Positions 8,406 to 17,577 of a stretch of DNA of 64,000 nt are shown here, piece after piece. A program made the translations under genes and the position numbers. Below the pieces are notes generated by a model. The model made no database searches and was not told the DNA's origin. It was given only the letters and a program-made list of their open reading frames with translations. Within the stretch, counting starts at the first letter, position 1. Every line of letters starts with the position of its first letter. The stretch comes from Nocardioides nematodiphilus (lineage in GTDB: Bacteria; Actinomycetota; Actinomycetes; Propionibacteriales; Nocardioidaceae), in the NCBI RefSeq assembly GCF_020216525.1, contig NZ_JAIWOY010000001.1, forward strand, positions 62,001 to 126,000, read 5' to 3'.

Positions 8406-11400
8406 CGGATTCCCGATCCATAGCGTCTTGTCGGGCAGGGACTCCCCGCGCATCACCAGCGAGACCGGGCCGACCACGCTGTGCCGCCCGATGGTGGCGG
8501 CCGGCAGGATCACCGAGTTCGGTCCGAGGGTCGCGCCGCGCCGCAGCGTGACGGTGTCCAGCGCCAGCATCCGGTCGTGGAAGAGGTGGGTCTGCACGAC
8601 GGTGCCGCTGTTGACGGTGGCACCGTCGCCGAGGACGACCAGGTCGGTCTCGGGCAGCCAGTGGGTCTCGATCCAGACGCCCTTGCCGATCTGCGCCCCC
8701 ATCAGGCGGAACCACAGGTTCAGGACCGGGGTGCCACCGACCGCGGCGGTGAACCAGGGCGCGGCCAGCACCTCGACGAACGAGTCGGCCAGCTCGTTGC
8801 GCCAGACGAACGAGCTCCACAGCGGGTGCGTGCCCGGGTGCATCCGGCCGACCAGGAGCCACTTCGCGATGACGGCCAGCGCCGCCGCGACGGCGCCGGC
8901 CACGGCCAGCAGCGGTCCGGTGAGCAGGAGCGCCACCGCGAGACCGGAGCCGTCCCAGATCCGCAGGAGGGCGTACGCGACGCCCGCCGGCAGCAGCGCA
9001 CCCAGCGTCGCCGGGACCAGGCGGCACAGCTCGATCAGCGCTCGGAAGAGACGCAACCGGAAGGGCGGGCGGTACGTACGACCGGCGTCGCTCTTCTCCG
9101 CCGTCCGCCGCAGCGGCGCGGGCGGGGAGCCGAGGTAGCTCTCGCCGGCGTGCGCCTTCTTGCGTCGCGGGGCGGCGGAGAGGACGGCGACCAGCGACGC
9201 CTTGGGCACCTTGCGGCCCGGTGCGGCCATGCCGGAGTTGCCCACGAAGGCACGCTTGCCGATCTTGACCCGCTCCACGCGGACCCACCCGCCGTGCAGC
9301 TCGTAGCCGCCGATCAGCGTGTCGTCGGCGAGGAACGCCTCGTCGTTGACCTGGGTGAGGCCGGGGATCATCAGCACGGTCGAGGCCTCGACGTCCTTGC
9401 CGACCCGGGCGCCGAGCAGGCGCAGCCAGGTGGGGGTGAGCATCGAGGAGTAGAGCGGGAAGAGCCACGTGCGGGCGTCGTCGAGCACCCGCATCGTCGT
9501 CCACACCGCGACGCCGGTGGCGCTGCGGACCGGGTGCACGCCGGGCTTGATCAGCAGCCCGGCGACCCGGACCTCGAGCAGGACCAGGAGGGCGAGGGTG
9601 AGGTAGCCGACGAGGACCGCGACCGGGCTCCAGGCGAGGAGGCCGGAGGTGTCGCCGAGGTCGGCCGGGCGGCCGGCGAGCCCGACGGCGGCCACGGTGC
9701 CGGCCACGATCGCGACGGCCGGGAGCAGCGCCAGCTCGAGCGCCATCAGGCCGTAGACCACGGCCCACAGGGGCGTACGCCGGGCCCGCTCCTGCCACGG
9801 GCCGCGGGCGGCGCGGTTGCCGCGTACGGCCGGCGACCCGGACCAGTACTCGCCGGCCGGCACCGTGCCGAAGACGGCCGATCCGGCCCCGATCTCGGCG
9901 TCGGCGCCGATGTCGGCACCGGGCAGGAGCATCGAGCGCGCGCCCACGCGGGCGCCGGTGCCGACGCGGACCTTGCCGAGGTGGACGACGTCGCCCTCGA
10001 TCCAGTAGCCCGAGAGGTCGACCTCGGGCTCGACCGAGGCGCCTTCGCCGAGCCGGAGCATGCCGGTGACCGGCGGGATGCTGTGCAGATCCACGTTGTC
10101 ACCGATCCGCGCGCCGAGCAGACGGGCGTACCAGGTCATCAGCGGGGCGCCGGCTAGGCCGAGCGCGCCGATCTCGTCCACCGCGTGGGTGGCCAGCCAC
10201 AACCGCAGGTGGACCTTGCCGCCGCGCGGATGGTCGCCGGGCGTGATGCCGCGCAGGATGATCCGGGCGGCTGCCGCGGCGAGCAGCATCGTGCCGGGCG
10301 GACTCAGGAACAGCAGGATCGCCGGTACGAGCAGCCACCAGCTCGCCCGGGGCAGCGCGGCGACACCGGCGGCGTGCGCCACCGTCGCCGCGAGCGCGGT
10401 CCAGGTCAACCAGCGCGGCGCGGCCAGGCAGCGCAGCAGCAGGGTGGCCACGATCTGCCCCACCTGGGTCTTGACCGGCACGACCGGGATCTCCCGGTCC
10501 GAGGTGGCGCCGGAGGCGCCCATCGCGTCGAGGTAGGCGGCCAGGTCGCCGAGGCGCGGGTGGTCGTACACGTCGCCCATCGCCATCTCGGGGTGGCGGG
10601 CACGGATCAGGGAGACGAGCTGCGCGGCGCTCAGGGAGCCGCCGCCCAGGTCGAAGAAGTCGCCCGCGGGGTCGGTGACGCCGGCGCCGAGGATGTCGTT
10701 CCACAGCGCGGCGAGCCAGGTCTCGGTCTCGGTCAGGCCGACGGCGACCTCGGCGCGCGCCGGCAGCGGCCACGGCAGCTGGTCGCGGTCGACCTTGCCG
10801 CTGATCCGGGTCGGCAGCTCGTCGACGATCGCGATGCGCGGCACCAGCGCGGCCGGCATCCCCGTGCGCAGCGCCGTGGTCGCGGCCGCCTGGTCGAAGC
10901 CGTCGGCGACCGTGACGTAGCCGACCAGCAGGCTGTTGCCGGCCTTGCTCCTGCGGACCGCGGCGGCGGCGCTGATCACGCCGTCGAGCTGGAGCAGCGC
11001 GGAGTCGATCTCGCCGAGCTCGATACGGCGGCCGCCGAGCTTGACCTGGTCGTCGGCGCGGCCGCCGAAGAGCAGGCCCTCGGGGTCGTTCACGACGAGA
11101 TCGCCCGAGCGGTAGGCGCGCTCCCAGCCGAGCGTCGGCATCGGGGCGTACTTCTCGGCGTCCTTGGCGGGGTCGAGGTAGCGGGCCAGGCCGACGCCGC
11201 CGATGATCAGCTCACCGGTCTCGCCCGTCGCGACCGGCTCCCCGGACTCGGGATGGACCACGGCCAGGTCCCAGCCCGCGAGCGGCAGTCCGATCCGTAC
11301 GGGCCCCTCGCCGGTCAGCCGTGCACCGCAGGCGACGACGGTGGCCTCGGTGGGGCCGTAGGTGTTCCACACCTCGCGGCGCGGCGTGACGAGACGTGCG

Positions 11401-12218
11401 GCGAGCTCGGCGGGGATGGCCTCGCCACCGGTGATGAGCAGGCGCACCCGGTCCAGGGACGCGGGCGGCCACAGCGCGACCAGGGTGGGGACGGTGGAGA
11501 CGATGGTGATGTTGTTGGCGACCAGCCACGGGCCGACGTCGACGCCGCTGCGGACCAGCGCGCGGGGTGCCGGCACCAGGCAGGCGCCGTAGCGCCAGGC
11601 CAGCCAGATCTCCTCACAGCTCGCGTCGAACGCGACCGAGAGGCCGGCCATCACCCGGTCCCCCACGCCGATCGGGTCGTCCTGGAGGAACATCTGCGAC
11701 TCGGCGTCGACGAAGGCGGCCGCGTTGCGATGCGTGACCGCGACGCCCTTGGGCGTGCCGGTGGACCCGGAGGTGAAGATGACCCACGCATCGTCGTCCG
11801 GCGTCGGGTCCTGGGGCTCGACGGGCGACCCGGGTCGCAGCACGGCGATCTGCAGGTCGTTGCCGATGATCGCGGCGACCCGGGCCTCGCCGAAGACGAG
11901 CCGGGCCCGCTCCTCCGGGTCGTCGGCGTCGACCGGGACGTACGCCGCACCGGCGAGCAGGATGCCCAGGATGGCGGTGTAGAGCTCGGTGGTGCCGCTC
12001 GCGATCCGCACGCCGACCTTGTCGCCGCGCCCGATGCCGGCGTCGTTGAGCTCGGCGGCGACCGCCTCGGCCGCCTCCTCCAGCTCCGCGTAGGTGAGCA
12101 GCCCGTTGGCGGCGTCGAGGGCGGGCTCCGCACCGGCCTGCGCGACCGTCGCACGCACGATGTCGACCAGGGTGCGGGGAGCGGGCGCCTCGGCGCCGCG
12201 CAGGAGGGGCTCAACCAC
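8385..12218 (-). CDS. Pls/PosA-type membrane NRPS (A-T-TM with LbH acyltransferase-like repeats)
   Basis: The 1277-residue protein begins with a full adenylation domain: FTSGSTGTPKG (149-159), NTYGPTEATV (285-294), YRSGDL (369-374), GRADDQVKLGGRRIELGE (386-403) and the core Lys in GKVDRDQLP (474-482). A carrier domain follows with phosphopantetheine Ser528 in DLGGGSL. There is no condensation or thioesterase domain. The rest holds about six TM helices interleaved with hexapeptide-repeat beta-helix segments, as in epsilon-poly-L-lysine synthase. The specificity-pocket Asp is Asp198 in FDASCEEIW, so an amino acid bearing an alpha-amino group is expected. The product could be a poly-amino acid or a short isopeptide. 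The GTG start has AAAGGG upstream. It is monocistronic and divergent from the HtrA gene. Confidence 0.9.
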   Translation of the reverse strand: MVEPLLRGAEAPAPRTLVDIVRATVAQAGAEPALDAANGLLTYAELEEAAEAVAAELNDAGIGRGDKVGVRIASGTTELYTAILGILLAGAAYVPVDADDPEERARLVFGEARVAAIIGNDLQIAVLRPGSPVEPQDPTPDDDAWVIFTSGSTGTPKGVAVTHRNAAAFVDAESQMFLQDDPIGVGDRVMAGLSVAFDASCEEIWLAWRYGACLVPAPRALVRSGVDVGPWLVANNITIVSTVPTLVALWPPASLDRVRLLITGGEAIPAELAARLVTPRREVWNTYGPTEATVVACGARLTGEGPVRIGLPLAGWDLAVVHPESGEPVATGETGELIIGGVGLARYLDPAKDAEKYAPMPTLGWERAYRSGDLVVNDPEGLLFGGRADDQVKLGGRRIELGEIDSALLQLDGVISAAAAVRRSKAGNSLLVGYVTVADGFDQAAATTALRTGMPAALVPRIAIVDELPTRISGKVDRDQLPWPLPARAEVAVGLTETETWLAALWNDILGAGVTDPAGDFFDLGGGSLSAAQLVSLIRARHPEMAMGDVYDHPRLGDLAAYLDAMGASGATSDREIPVVPVKTQVGQIVATLLLRCLAAPRWLTWTALAATVAHAAGVAALPRASWWLLVPAILLFLSPPGTMLLAAAAARIILRGITPGDHPRGGKVHLRLWLATHAVDEIGALGLAGAPLMTWYARLLGARIGDNVDLHSIPPVTGMLRLGEGASVEPEVDLSGYWIEGDVVHLGKVRVGTGARVGARSMLLPGADIGADAEIGAGSAVFGTVPAGEYWSGSPAVRGNRAARGPWQERARRTPLWAVVYGLMALELALLPAVAIVAGTVAAVGLAGRPADLGDTSGLLAWSPVAVLVGYLTLALLVLLEVRVAGLLIKPGVHPVRSATGVAVWTTMRVLDDARTWLFPLYSSMLTPTWLRLLGARVGKDVEASTVLMIPGLTQVNDEAFLADDTLIGGYELHGGWVRVERVKIGKRAFVGNSGMAAPGRKVPKASLVAVLSAAPRRKKAHAGESYLGSPPAPLRRTAEKSDAGRTYRPPFRLRLFRALIELCRLVPATLGALLPAGVAYALLRIWDGSGLAVALLLTGPLLAVAGAVAAALAVIAKWLLVGRMHPGTHPLWSSFVWRNELADSFVEVLAAPWFTAAVGGTPVLNLWFRLMGAQIGKGVWIETHWLPETDLVVLGDGATVNSGTVVQTHLFHDRMLALDTVTLRRGATLGPNSVILPAATIGRHSVVGPVSLVMRGESLPDKTLWIGNPIGPWAE

Positions 12219-12344
12219 AGGCGGACCCTTTCGCTCCCAGGTGAACGGCTGGTGACGAAACTAGTGGGTGAGACGGCTTCGGTTTTCGGATCCGCGCAGC
12301 ACACTTTCAGGGAACCATCAGAGACCGAAGGCAGAGTAAGGCCC

Positions 12345-13829
12345 ATGAGCGACTTCCCTCCCCCGTCGAACGAGCAGCCCCCGGCCGGTGAGCCGACGGG
12401 CGAGCCGACCCAGCCTCTCTACGGCGGCCCGTCCTCGCCGCCGCCCCCGCCGCCGACCCAGCACCTCTTCGACGGTTTCGGCACGTTCGCCGCGCAGCAG
12501 CCGGCTCCGGCCGCCGCGCCCAGGAAGAAGCGCGGGAAGCGGGCCGGCGCGGTGGCCGGGATCGCGGCCGCAGCCGTCCTGCTCGGCGGCGGCGCCGGCT
12601 ACGGCGGCGCAGCGCTCTACCACCAGACCAACGACGACGGGGGCGGCAGCGTCTTCGCCTCGACCGGTGACACGTCGAACATCTCCAACCAGACCGCCGC
12701 TGCGGACGGCAGCGTCGAGGCCGTCGCCAAGAAGGTGCTCCCCTCGGTGGTCAAGATCGAGGTCGAGGGCTCCTCGGAGGCGGGCTCCGGCTCGGGCATC
12801 ATCCTCAGCACCGACGGCCTGATCATGACGAACAACCACGTGGTGGAGATCGCCGGCAAGGACGGCACGATCAAGGTCAACTTCAACGACGGCACCCAGG
12901 CCGACGCGACCGTGGTCGGCACCGACCCGCTCACCGACACCGCCGTGATCAAGGCATCCGGCGTCTCCGATCTGACCCCGGCCACGATCGGTAAGTCCAG
13001 CAACCTCTCGGTCGGTCAGGGTGTCGTGGCGATCGGCTCGCCGTTCGGGCTGGAGTCGACGGTCACCTCCGGCATCGTCAGCGCGCTGGACCGGCCGGTC
13101 AACGTCGGCTCCGACAGCGCCGGTAACGCGACCGTGTACCCGGCGATCCAGACCGATGCCGCGATCAACCCCGGCAACTCGGGTGGCGCGCTCGTGGACA
13201 TGAACGGCAACGTCGTGGGCATCAACGCCTCGATCCGCTCGACCACCTCCTCCAGCAGCGAGGAGGCCGGCTCGATCGGTCTCGGGTTCGCGATCCCGAT
13301 CGACGAGGTGATGCCGATCATCGAGCAGATGGCGAAGGGCCAGACCCCGACCCACGCGCGTCTCGGCATCTCGGTCTCGAACGTCCCGGCGGCCGGTACG
13401 AGCGGGGGCGGCTCGGACAAGAGCCAGCAGGGTGACGGTCAGCAGGGCCAGCAGGGCCAGGGCCAGGGCCAGGGCCAGGGCACGATCCCGGGCTTCCCGG
13501 ACTTCCCCGGTTTCGGCGGGCAGCAGCCGCAGGGCGGCCAGGGCCAGGGCGGCGGCCAGGGCGATGGTCAGGACGAGTCGGTCTTCACCACGCTCGGCGC
13601 GCTGGTGAAGAAGGTCAACGACGGCTCGGCCGCGGCCGACACCGGGATCAAGGCCGGCGACATCATCACCAAGGTCGACGACCACCTCATCATGGGCTCC
13701 GACTCGCTGGTCGCGACGGTGCGTGCGTACCGCCCCGGCGACACCGTCACCGTCACCTGGACCCGCGACGGGAAGACCATGACCGGCAAGGTCACCCTCG
13801 ACTCCGACGCCGAGTCCTCCAGCAGCTGA
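12345..13829 (+). CDS. HtrA/DegP-like membrane-anchored serine protease with PDZ domain
   Basis: The 494-residue protein has a Pro-rich cytoplasmic tail (1-60), a basic stop (RKKRGKRAG), one TM helix (about 67-92) and a trypsin-like domain with catalytic His165 (TNNHVVE), Asp198 (LTDTAVIKAS) and Ser279 (INPGNSGGAL). A PDZ domain occupies roughly 335-485. An unusual Gly/Gln low-complexity stretch (about 358-412) sits between the first PDZ strands and the ligand-binding part. The family degrades or chaperones misfolded envelope proteins, with the active domain outside the membrane. The ATG at 12345 is chosen because the long upstream open frame is antisense to the NRPS gene. A strong terminator follows. 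Confidence 0.94.
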   Translation: MSDFPPPSNEQPPAGEPTGEPTQPLYGGPSSPPPPPPTQHLFDGFGTFAAQQPAPAAAPRKKRGKRAGAVAGIAAAAVLLGGGAGYGGAALYHQTNDDGGGSVFASTGDTSNISNQTAAADGSVEAVAKKVLPSVVKIEVEGSSEAGSGSGIILSTDGLIMTNNHVVEIAGKDGTIKVNFNDGTQADATVVGTDPLTDTAVIKASGVSDLTPATIGKSSNLSVGQGVVAIGSPFGLESTVTSGIVSALDRPVNVGSDSAGNATVYPAIQTDAAINPGNSGGALVDMNGNVVGINASIRSTTSSSSEEAGSIGLGFAIPIDEVMPIIEQMAKGQTPTHARLGISVSNVPAAGTSGGGSDKSQQGDGQQGQQGQGQGQGQGTIPGFPDFPGFGGQQPQGGQGQGGGQGDGQDESVFTTLGALVKKVNDGSAAADTGIKAGDIITKVDDHLIMGSDSLVATVRAYRPGDTVTVTWTRDGKTMTGKVTLDSDAESSSS

Positions 13830-13846
13830 TCGCTCGCAGCTGCACC

Positions 13847-13894
13847 GCAGCGGCCCGCACCCCGTACCACGGGCTGCGGGCCGCTGCTAGTTTT
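13847..13894 (+). terminator. Rho-independent terminator after the HtrA-like gene
   Basis: A 13-bp perfect stem (GCAGCGGCCCGCA at 13847-13859 with 13875-13887), extended by three pairs past one mismatch, is followed by TAGTTTT. This is a textbook terminator with a T tract 18 bp after the stop. The next gene begins only a few bases beyond it. Confidence 0.85.
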
Positions 13895-13899
13895 CCTGC

Positions 13900-15270
13900 A
13901 TGGATGCTGACCTCGTCGTCATCGGAACCGGCCCCGGCGGCGAGACGTTGGCCAACCGCGCCGCCACCGCCGGCCTGAAGGTCATCGTGGTGGAGAAGCA
14001 CCTGGTCGGCGGCGAATGCCCCTACTACGGCTGCATCCCCTCCAAGATGATGCTGCGGGCCGCGCATGCGCTCACCGAGGCGCACCGCGCCGGCGAGCTG
14101 GCCGGCACCGTCACCATCGAACCCTCCTTCGCGCCCGTCGCGAAGCGGGTCGCCGAGCAGGCCACCGACCACTGGGACGACACCGTCGCCGTCCGGCGTC
14201 TGGAGGATGCCGGCGCCACCGTCATCCACGGCACGGGCCGACTCGACGGCACCCGGCGCGCCGTGATCACGCCCGCCGACGGCTCCGCCGAGATCACGGT
14301 CGAGGCCCGGATCGGCGTCGTGCTCAACCCGGGCACCCGCCCGGCCGCACCGCCGATCGACGGGCTCGAGGGCACCCCGTACTGGACCAATCGCGAGGCG
14401 CTGCAGGCCACCGAGGCCCCGGCCGAGCTGATCGTCATCGGTGGCGGCCCGATCGGCTGCGAGCTGGCCCAGGTGTTCAGCAGCTTCGGCACCCGCGTCA
14501 CCATCGTCCAGCGCGGACCTCGGCTCCTGCCCGCCGACGAGCCCGAGGCGAGCGCGGTGCTGGCGAAGGCCTTCGCCGAGGAGGGCGTCCGGGTCCTCAC
14601 CGACGCCGAGTCGACGAGCGTCTCGTACGAGGACGGCCGCTTCACCCTCACCCTCGCCGACGGGCAGACCGCCACCGGCGACCGGCTCCTGGTCGCCGCC
14701 GGCCGCACCCAGAACACGGACGGCCTCGGTCTCGAGTCGGTCGGCATCGACCCGCGTGCCATCGCCGTCGACGAGTGGATGCGAGCCGGGGGTGACGACG
14801 CGGGTCTGTGGATCATCGGGGACGTCACCGGGCACGGCGCCTTCACCCACATGTCGATGTACCAGGCCGACATCGCGTTCCGGTCCATCACCGGCGCCGG
14901 CGGGTTCACGGCGGAGTACCACGCCGTCCCACACGCCACCTTCACCGATCCGGAGGTCGGCGGCGTCGGCCTCACCGAGGCGGCCGCCCGCGCGGCCGGG
15001 CTCGCCGTCCGTACGGGCAGCGCCGACCTCGGTGCCTCCTCGCGGGGCTTCACCCACGGGCCGGGGGCGGTCGGGCTGATCAAGCTCGTCGAGGCAGACG
15101 GCGTCCTCGTGGGCGCGACCGCGGTCGGTCCGGCCGGCGGGGAGATCCTCGGGCTGCTCGCGCTGGCGGTCCACGCCCGCATCCCGACCACGACGCTCGC
15201 CTCGATGATCTACGCCTACCCGACGTTCCATCGCACCATCTCCAGCGCGATCGACGACCTGCACTCCTGA
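13900..15270 (+). CDS. FAD-dependent pyridine nucleotide-disulfide oxidoreductase
   Basis: The 456-residue protein belongs to the class-I disulfide reductase family (dihydrolipoamide dehydrogenase, mercuric reductase, glutathione or mycothione reductase). It has the FAD motif GTGPGGETLANRAA, the redox-active pair Cys40/Cys45 in GECPYYGCIPSK, the NAD(P) motif GGGPIGCELAQVFSSFG, and a dimerisation domain ending YAYPTFHRT. The usual active-site His-Glu pair near the C-terminus is not obvious beyond that His, so the true electron acceptor is unclear. The ATG start lacks an SD site. TAGTTT at 13888-13893 could act as a -10 giving a leaderless transcript. The esterase gene follows after 11 bp, indicating an operon. 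Confidence 0.92.
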   Translation: MDADLVVIGTGPGGETLANRAATAGLKVIVVEKHLVGGECPYYGCIPSKMMLRAAHALTEAHRAGELAGTVTIEPSFAPVAKRVAEQATDHWDDTVAVRRLEDAGATVIHGTGRLDGTRRAVITPADGSAEITVEARIGVVLNPGTRPAAPPIDGLEGTPYWTNREALQATEAPAELIVIGGGPIGCELAQVFSSFGTRVTIVQRGPRLLPADEPEASAVLAKAFAEEGVRVLTDAESTSVSYEDGRFTLTLADGQTATGDRLLVAAGRTQNTDGLGLESVGIDPRAIAVDEWMRAGGDDAGLWIIGDVTGHGAFTHMSMYQADIAFRSITGAGGFTAEYHAVPHATFTDPEVGGVGLTEAAARAAGLAVRTGSADLGASSRGFTHGPGAVGLIKLVEADGVLVGATAVGPAGGEILGLLALAVHARIPTTTLASMIYAYPTFHRTISSAIDDLHS

Positions 15271-15281
15271 GGAGCCCCGAG

Positions 15282-16208
15282 ATGCCATTGGACCCCGAGC
15301 TCGCCACCCTGCTCGCCTTCCTGCAATCCGCCGGCACCCCGCCGATGTCGCAGCAGACGCCCGCGGAGGCGCGCGCCGGCTTCCGGACGCTCAGCGTCGA
15401 CCTCCGCGACCCGTCTCTGCTCCCGGAGATGGCGAAGGTCGAGGACAGCACCGTGCCCGGCCCGGCCGGCGAGATCGCGATCCGGATCTACCGCCCGATC
15501 ACCGACAAGCCGGCCCTGCCGACCGTCGCGTTCTTCCACGGCGGCGGCTGGGTGATCGGCGACCTCGACACCCACGACCTGACCTGCCGCACGATCGCGC
15601 GCGACAGCGAGACGGTGGTGGTCTCGGTCGACTACCGCCTCGCGCCGGAGCACCCGTACCCGGCTGCGGTCGAGGACGCCTTGGCCTCGGCGAGCTGGAT
15701 CGCCGAGCACCTCGCCGATCTGGGCGGCAACGACGTCCTCGGCGTCGCGGGCGACTCGGCCGGTGGCAACCTGTCGGCGGTGGTCGCGCAGGAGCTGCGC
15801 GACCGGGTCAGTGCTCAGCTGCTGATCTACCCTGCGACCGACGTGCCCGGCGAGTACGCCTCGCGCACCGAGAACGCCGAGGGCTTCTTCCTCGACCTCG
15901 ACTCGATGATGTGGTTCGTCCAGCAGTACGTCCCGGCCGACGCCGACCTCACGGCCGCGCGGCTCTCGCCGCTCTACGGCGACCTGACCGGTCTCGCACC
16001 GGCCGTCGTCGTGGTCGCCGAGCTCGACCCGCTGCGCGATGAGGGCAAGGCGTACGCCGACGCCCTCGCGGCCGCCGGGGTGCCTGTCACCCTGCGCGCC
16101 TTCGACAGCCTCATCCACGGCTTCATCGACATGGGCCGCCACTCCCGGGCGGCCCAGGCGGCCGTCGCCGAGACGTGCGCCCTCTTCCGGGAGCTCCTGC
16201 ATCCGTGA
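15282..16208 (+). CDS. Alpha/beta-hydrolase of the hormone-sensitive-lipase (esterase) family
   Basis: The 308-residue cytoplasmic enzyme carries the HSL oxyanion motif HGGGW (86-90) and the nucleophile elbow GDSAGGN with Ser159. Asp249 (AELDPLRDEG) and His279 (SLIHGF) complete the triad. DYRLAPEHPYPA is a typical HSL signature. These enzymes hydrolyse short-chain esters and small amphiphilic substrates. It starts at an ATG 11 bp after the FAD oxidoreductase with GAGG upstream, and the P450 follows 52 bp later. The three may act on one lipid or xenobiotic pathway, but the substrate is unknown. Confidence 0.92.
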   Translation: MPLDPELATLLAFLQSAGTPPMSQQTPAEARAGFRTLSVDLRDPSLLPEMAKVEDSTVPGPAGEIAIRIYRPITDKPALPTVAFFHGGGWVIGDLDTHDLTCRTIARDSETVVVSVDYRLAPEHPYPAAVEDALASASWIAEHLADLGGNDVLGVAGDSAGGNLSAVVAQELRDRVSAQLLIYPATDVPGEYASRTENAEGFFLDLDSMMWFVQQYVPADADLTAARLSPLYGDLTGLAPAVVVVAELDPLRDEGKAYADALAAAGVPVTLRAFDSLIHGFIDMGRHSRAAQAAVAETCALFRELLHP

Positions 16209-16260
16209 TCAGGGACAACCCCCATGGAAATCGCCAGGTGGGGCAGGGAAGACTGGCACC

Positions 16261-17577
16261 ATGGTGACGGTGGGGATCAAGGAACGGGTCCGCAAGCTGG
16301 CCTTGCGCTGGGCGATGCGTGGCAAGAGCTCGGTGATGCCCGACATCACGACCCTGCGCAAGGTGCCCGAGCACATCACCTACCCGCTGCGGCGTGAGGG
16401 CGCCGACCCCGTGCCCGCGCTCGCCGAGGCCCGGGAGCAGGGCCCGGTGACGCTGCTGGGCAACGTACTCGGCCTCGACATCTTCCTGGTGACCTCGTAC
16501 GCGGCGGCCAAGAAGGTGCTCGCCGACTCGAGCGCGTACTCCAACGACATGCGTCACCTGCTCGGCAGCAAGCCGCGCAGCGAGGCCGACGAGATCGGTG
16601 GCCTCGGCTTCACCGACGCGCCCGACCACACCCGGCTGCGGGGTCTGCTGACGCCGGAGTTCACCATGCGCCGCCTGCAGCGCCTGCAGGAGCCGATCGA
16701 CCGGATCGTCGAGGAGGCCCTGGACCGGATGGCCGCCGGCGGCACCGGACCCGACGCGGTGGTCGACCTCGCCGACTCCTTCGGCTTCGAGGTGCCCTTC
16801 CAGGTCATCTGCGAGCTGCTCGGCCTGCCGACCGATGTCCGCGACGAGTTCCACGCCCTGGGCGCGGCCCGCTTCGACATCAGCGAGGGCGGCGTCGGGG
16901 CGTTCGGCGCCACCGCCGGCACCCGTACGTTCCTCATCGACCAGGTCCGCCGCCAGCGCACCCACCCCGGCGACGGGCTGATCGGCGAGATCATCCGCAC
17001 CCGTGGCGACGAGTTCAGCGACCTGGAGCTCGGCGGCCTGGCCGACGGCGCGTTCATCGGCGGCTACGAGACCTCGGCGGCGATGCTCTCGATGGGCACC
17101 TACGTCCTGCTCCAGCGCCCCGAGATGTACGAGCTGCTCCGCACCGGGGACGCCGACGCGGTCAACAGCATCATCGACGAGCTGCTGCGCTACCTGTGCC
17201 CGGTCCAGATCGCCTTCCCGCGCTTCGCCCGCGAGGACCACGACCTCTTCGGCACCCACGTCGCCAAGGGCTCCGTCGTGGTCGTCTCGCTGTCGGGGGC
17301 CAACCGCGACCCCGAGGCGATGCCCGCCCCCGAGGACTTCGACCTGCGCAACCGCGCGACCTCGCACCTGGCCTTCGGCCACGGCATGCACCGCTGCGTG
17401 GGCGCGGAGCTGGCGCGGATGGAGATGCGCGCGGCGCTGACCGCCCTCTCGCGTCGCTTCCCCAACCTCGCGATGGCGACCGACGACCCGGGCGAGCTCG
17501 GCTTCCGCGACCTGTCGATCGTCTACGGCCTCGACCGGCTCCCGGTGGCGCTCGACCGCAGCAACGTGTCGGTCTAG
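16261..17577 (+). CDS. Cytochrome P450
   Basis: The 438-residue class-I bacterial P450 has the I-helix oxygen-activation motif GGYETS (Glu270-Thr271), the K-helix ELLRYL (ExxR) and the haem-binding loop FGHGMHRCVGAEL with Cys379 as the proximal thiolate ligand. It is soluble, has no N-terminal anchor, and must receive electrons from a ferredoxin not encoded nearby. The ATG at 16261 has AGGGAAG upstream, and the longer open frame overlaps the esterase gene and is not used. It lies in a run with a FAD oxidoreductase and an esterase, suggesting oxidative metabolism of a small lipophilic compound. Its stop overlaps the convergent methyltransferase stop by 4 bp. Confidence 0.94.
   Translation: MVTVGIKERVRKLALRWAMRGKSSVMPDITTLRKVPEHITYPLRREGADPVPALAEAREQGPVTLLGNVLGLDIFLVTSYAAAKKVLADSSAYSNDMRHLLGSKPRSEADEIGGLGFTDAPDHTRLRGLLTPEFTMRRLQRLQEPIDRIVEEALDRMAAGGTGPDAVVDLADSFGFEVPFQVICELLGLPTDVRDEFHALGAARFDISEGGVGAFGATAGTRTFLIDQVRRQRTHPGDGLIGEIIRTRGDEFSDLELGGLADGAFIGGYETSAAMLSMGTYVLLQRPEMYELLRTGDADAVNSIIDELLRYLCPVQIAFPRFAREDHDLFGTHVAKGSVVVVSLSGANRDPEAMPAPEDFDLRNRATSHLAFGHGMHRCVGAELARMEMRAALTALSRRFPNLAMATDDPGELGFRDLSIVYGLDRLPVALDRSNVSV

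Noticed and set aside
7537..9798. Long open frame antisense/overlapping to the NRPS and secreted-protein genes
   Set aside because: High-GC codon bias keeps shadow frames open. The protein is Arg/Gly/Ala-rich without motifs, while the overlapping frames encode recognisable domains.
10185..12344. Upstream extension of the HtrA-like gene by 720 codons
   Set aside because: It is antisense to the NRPS, compositionally random, and the HtrA N-terminus starts well at 12345.
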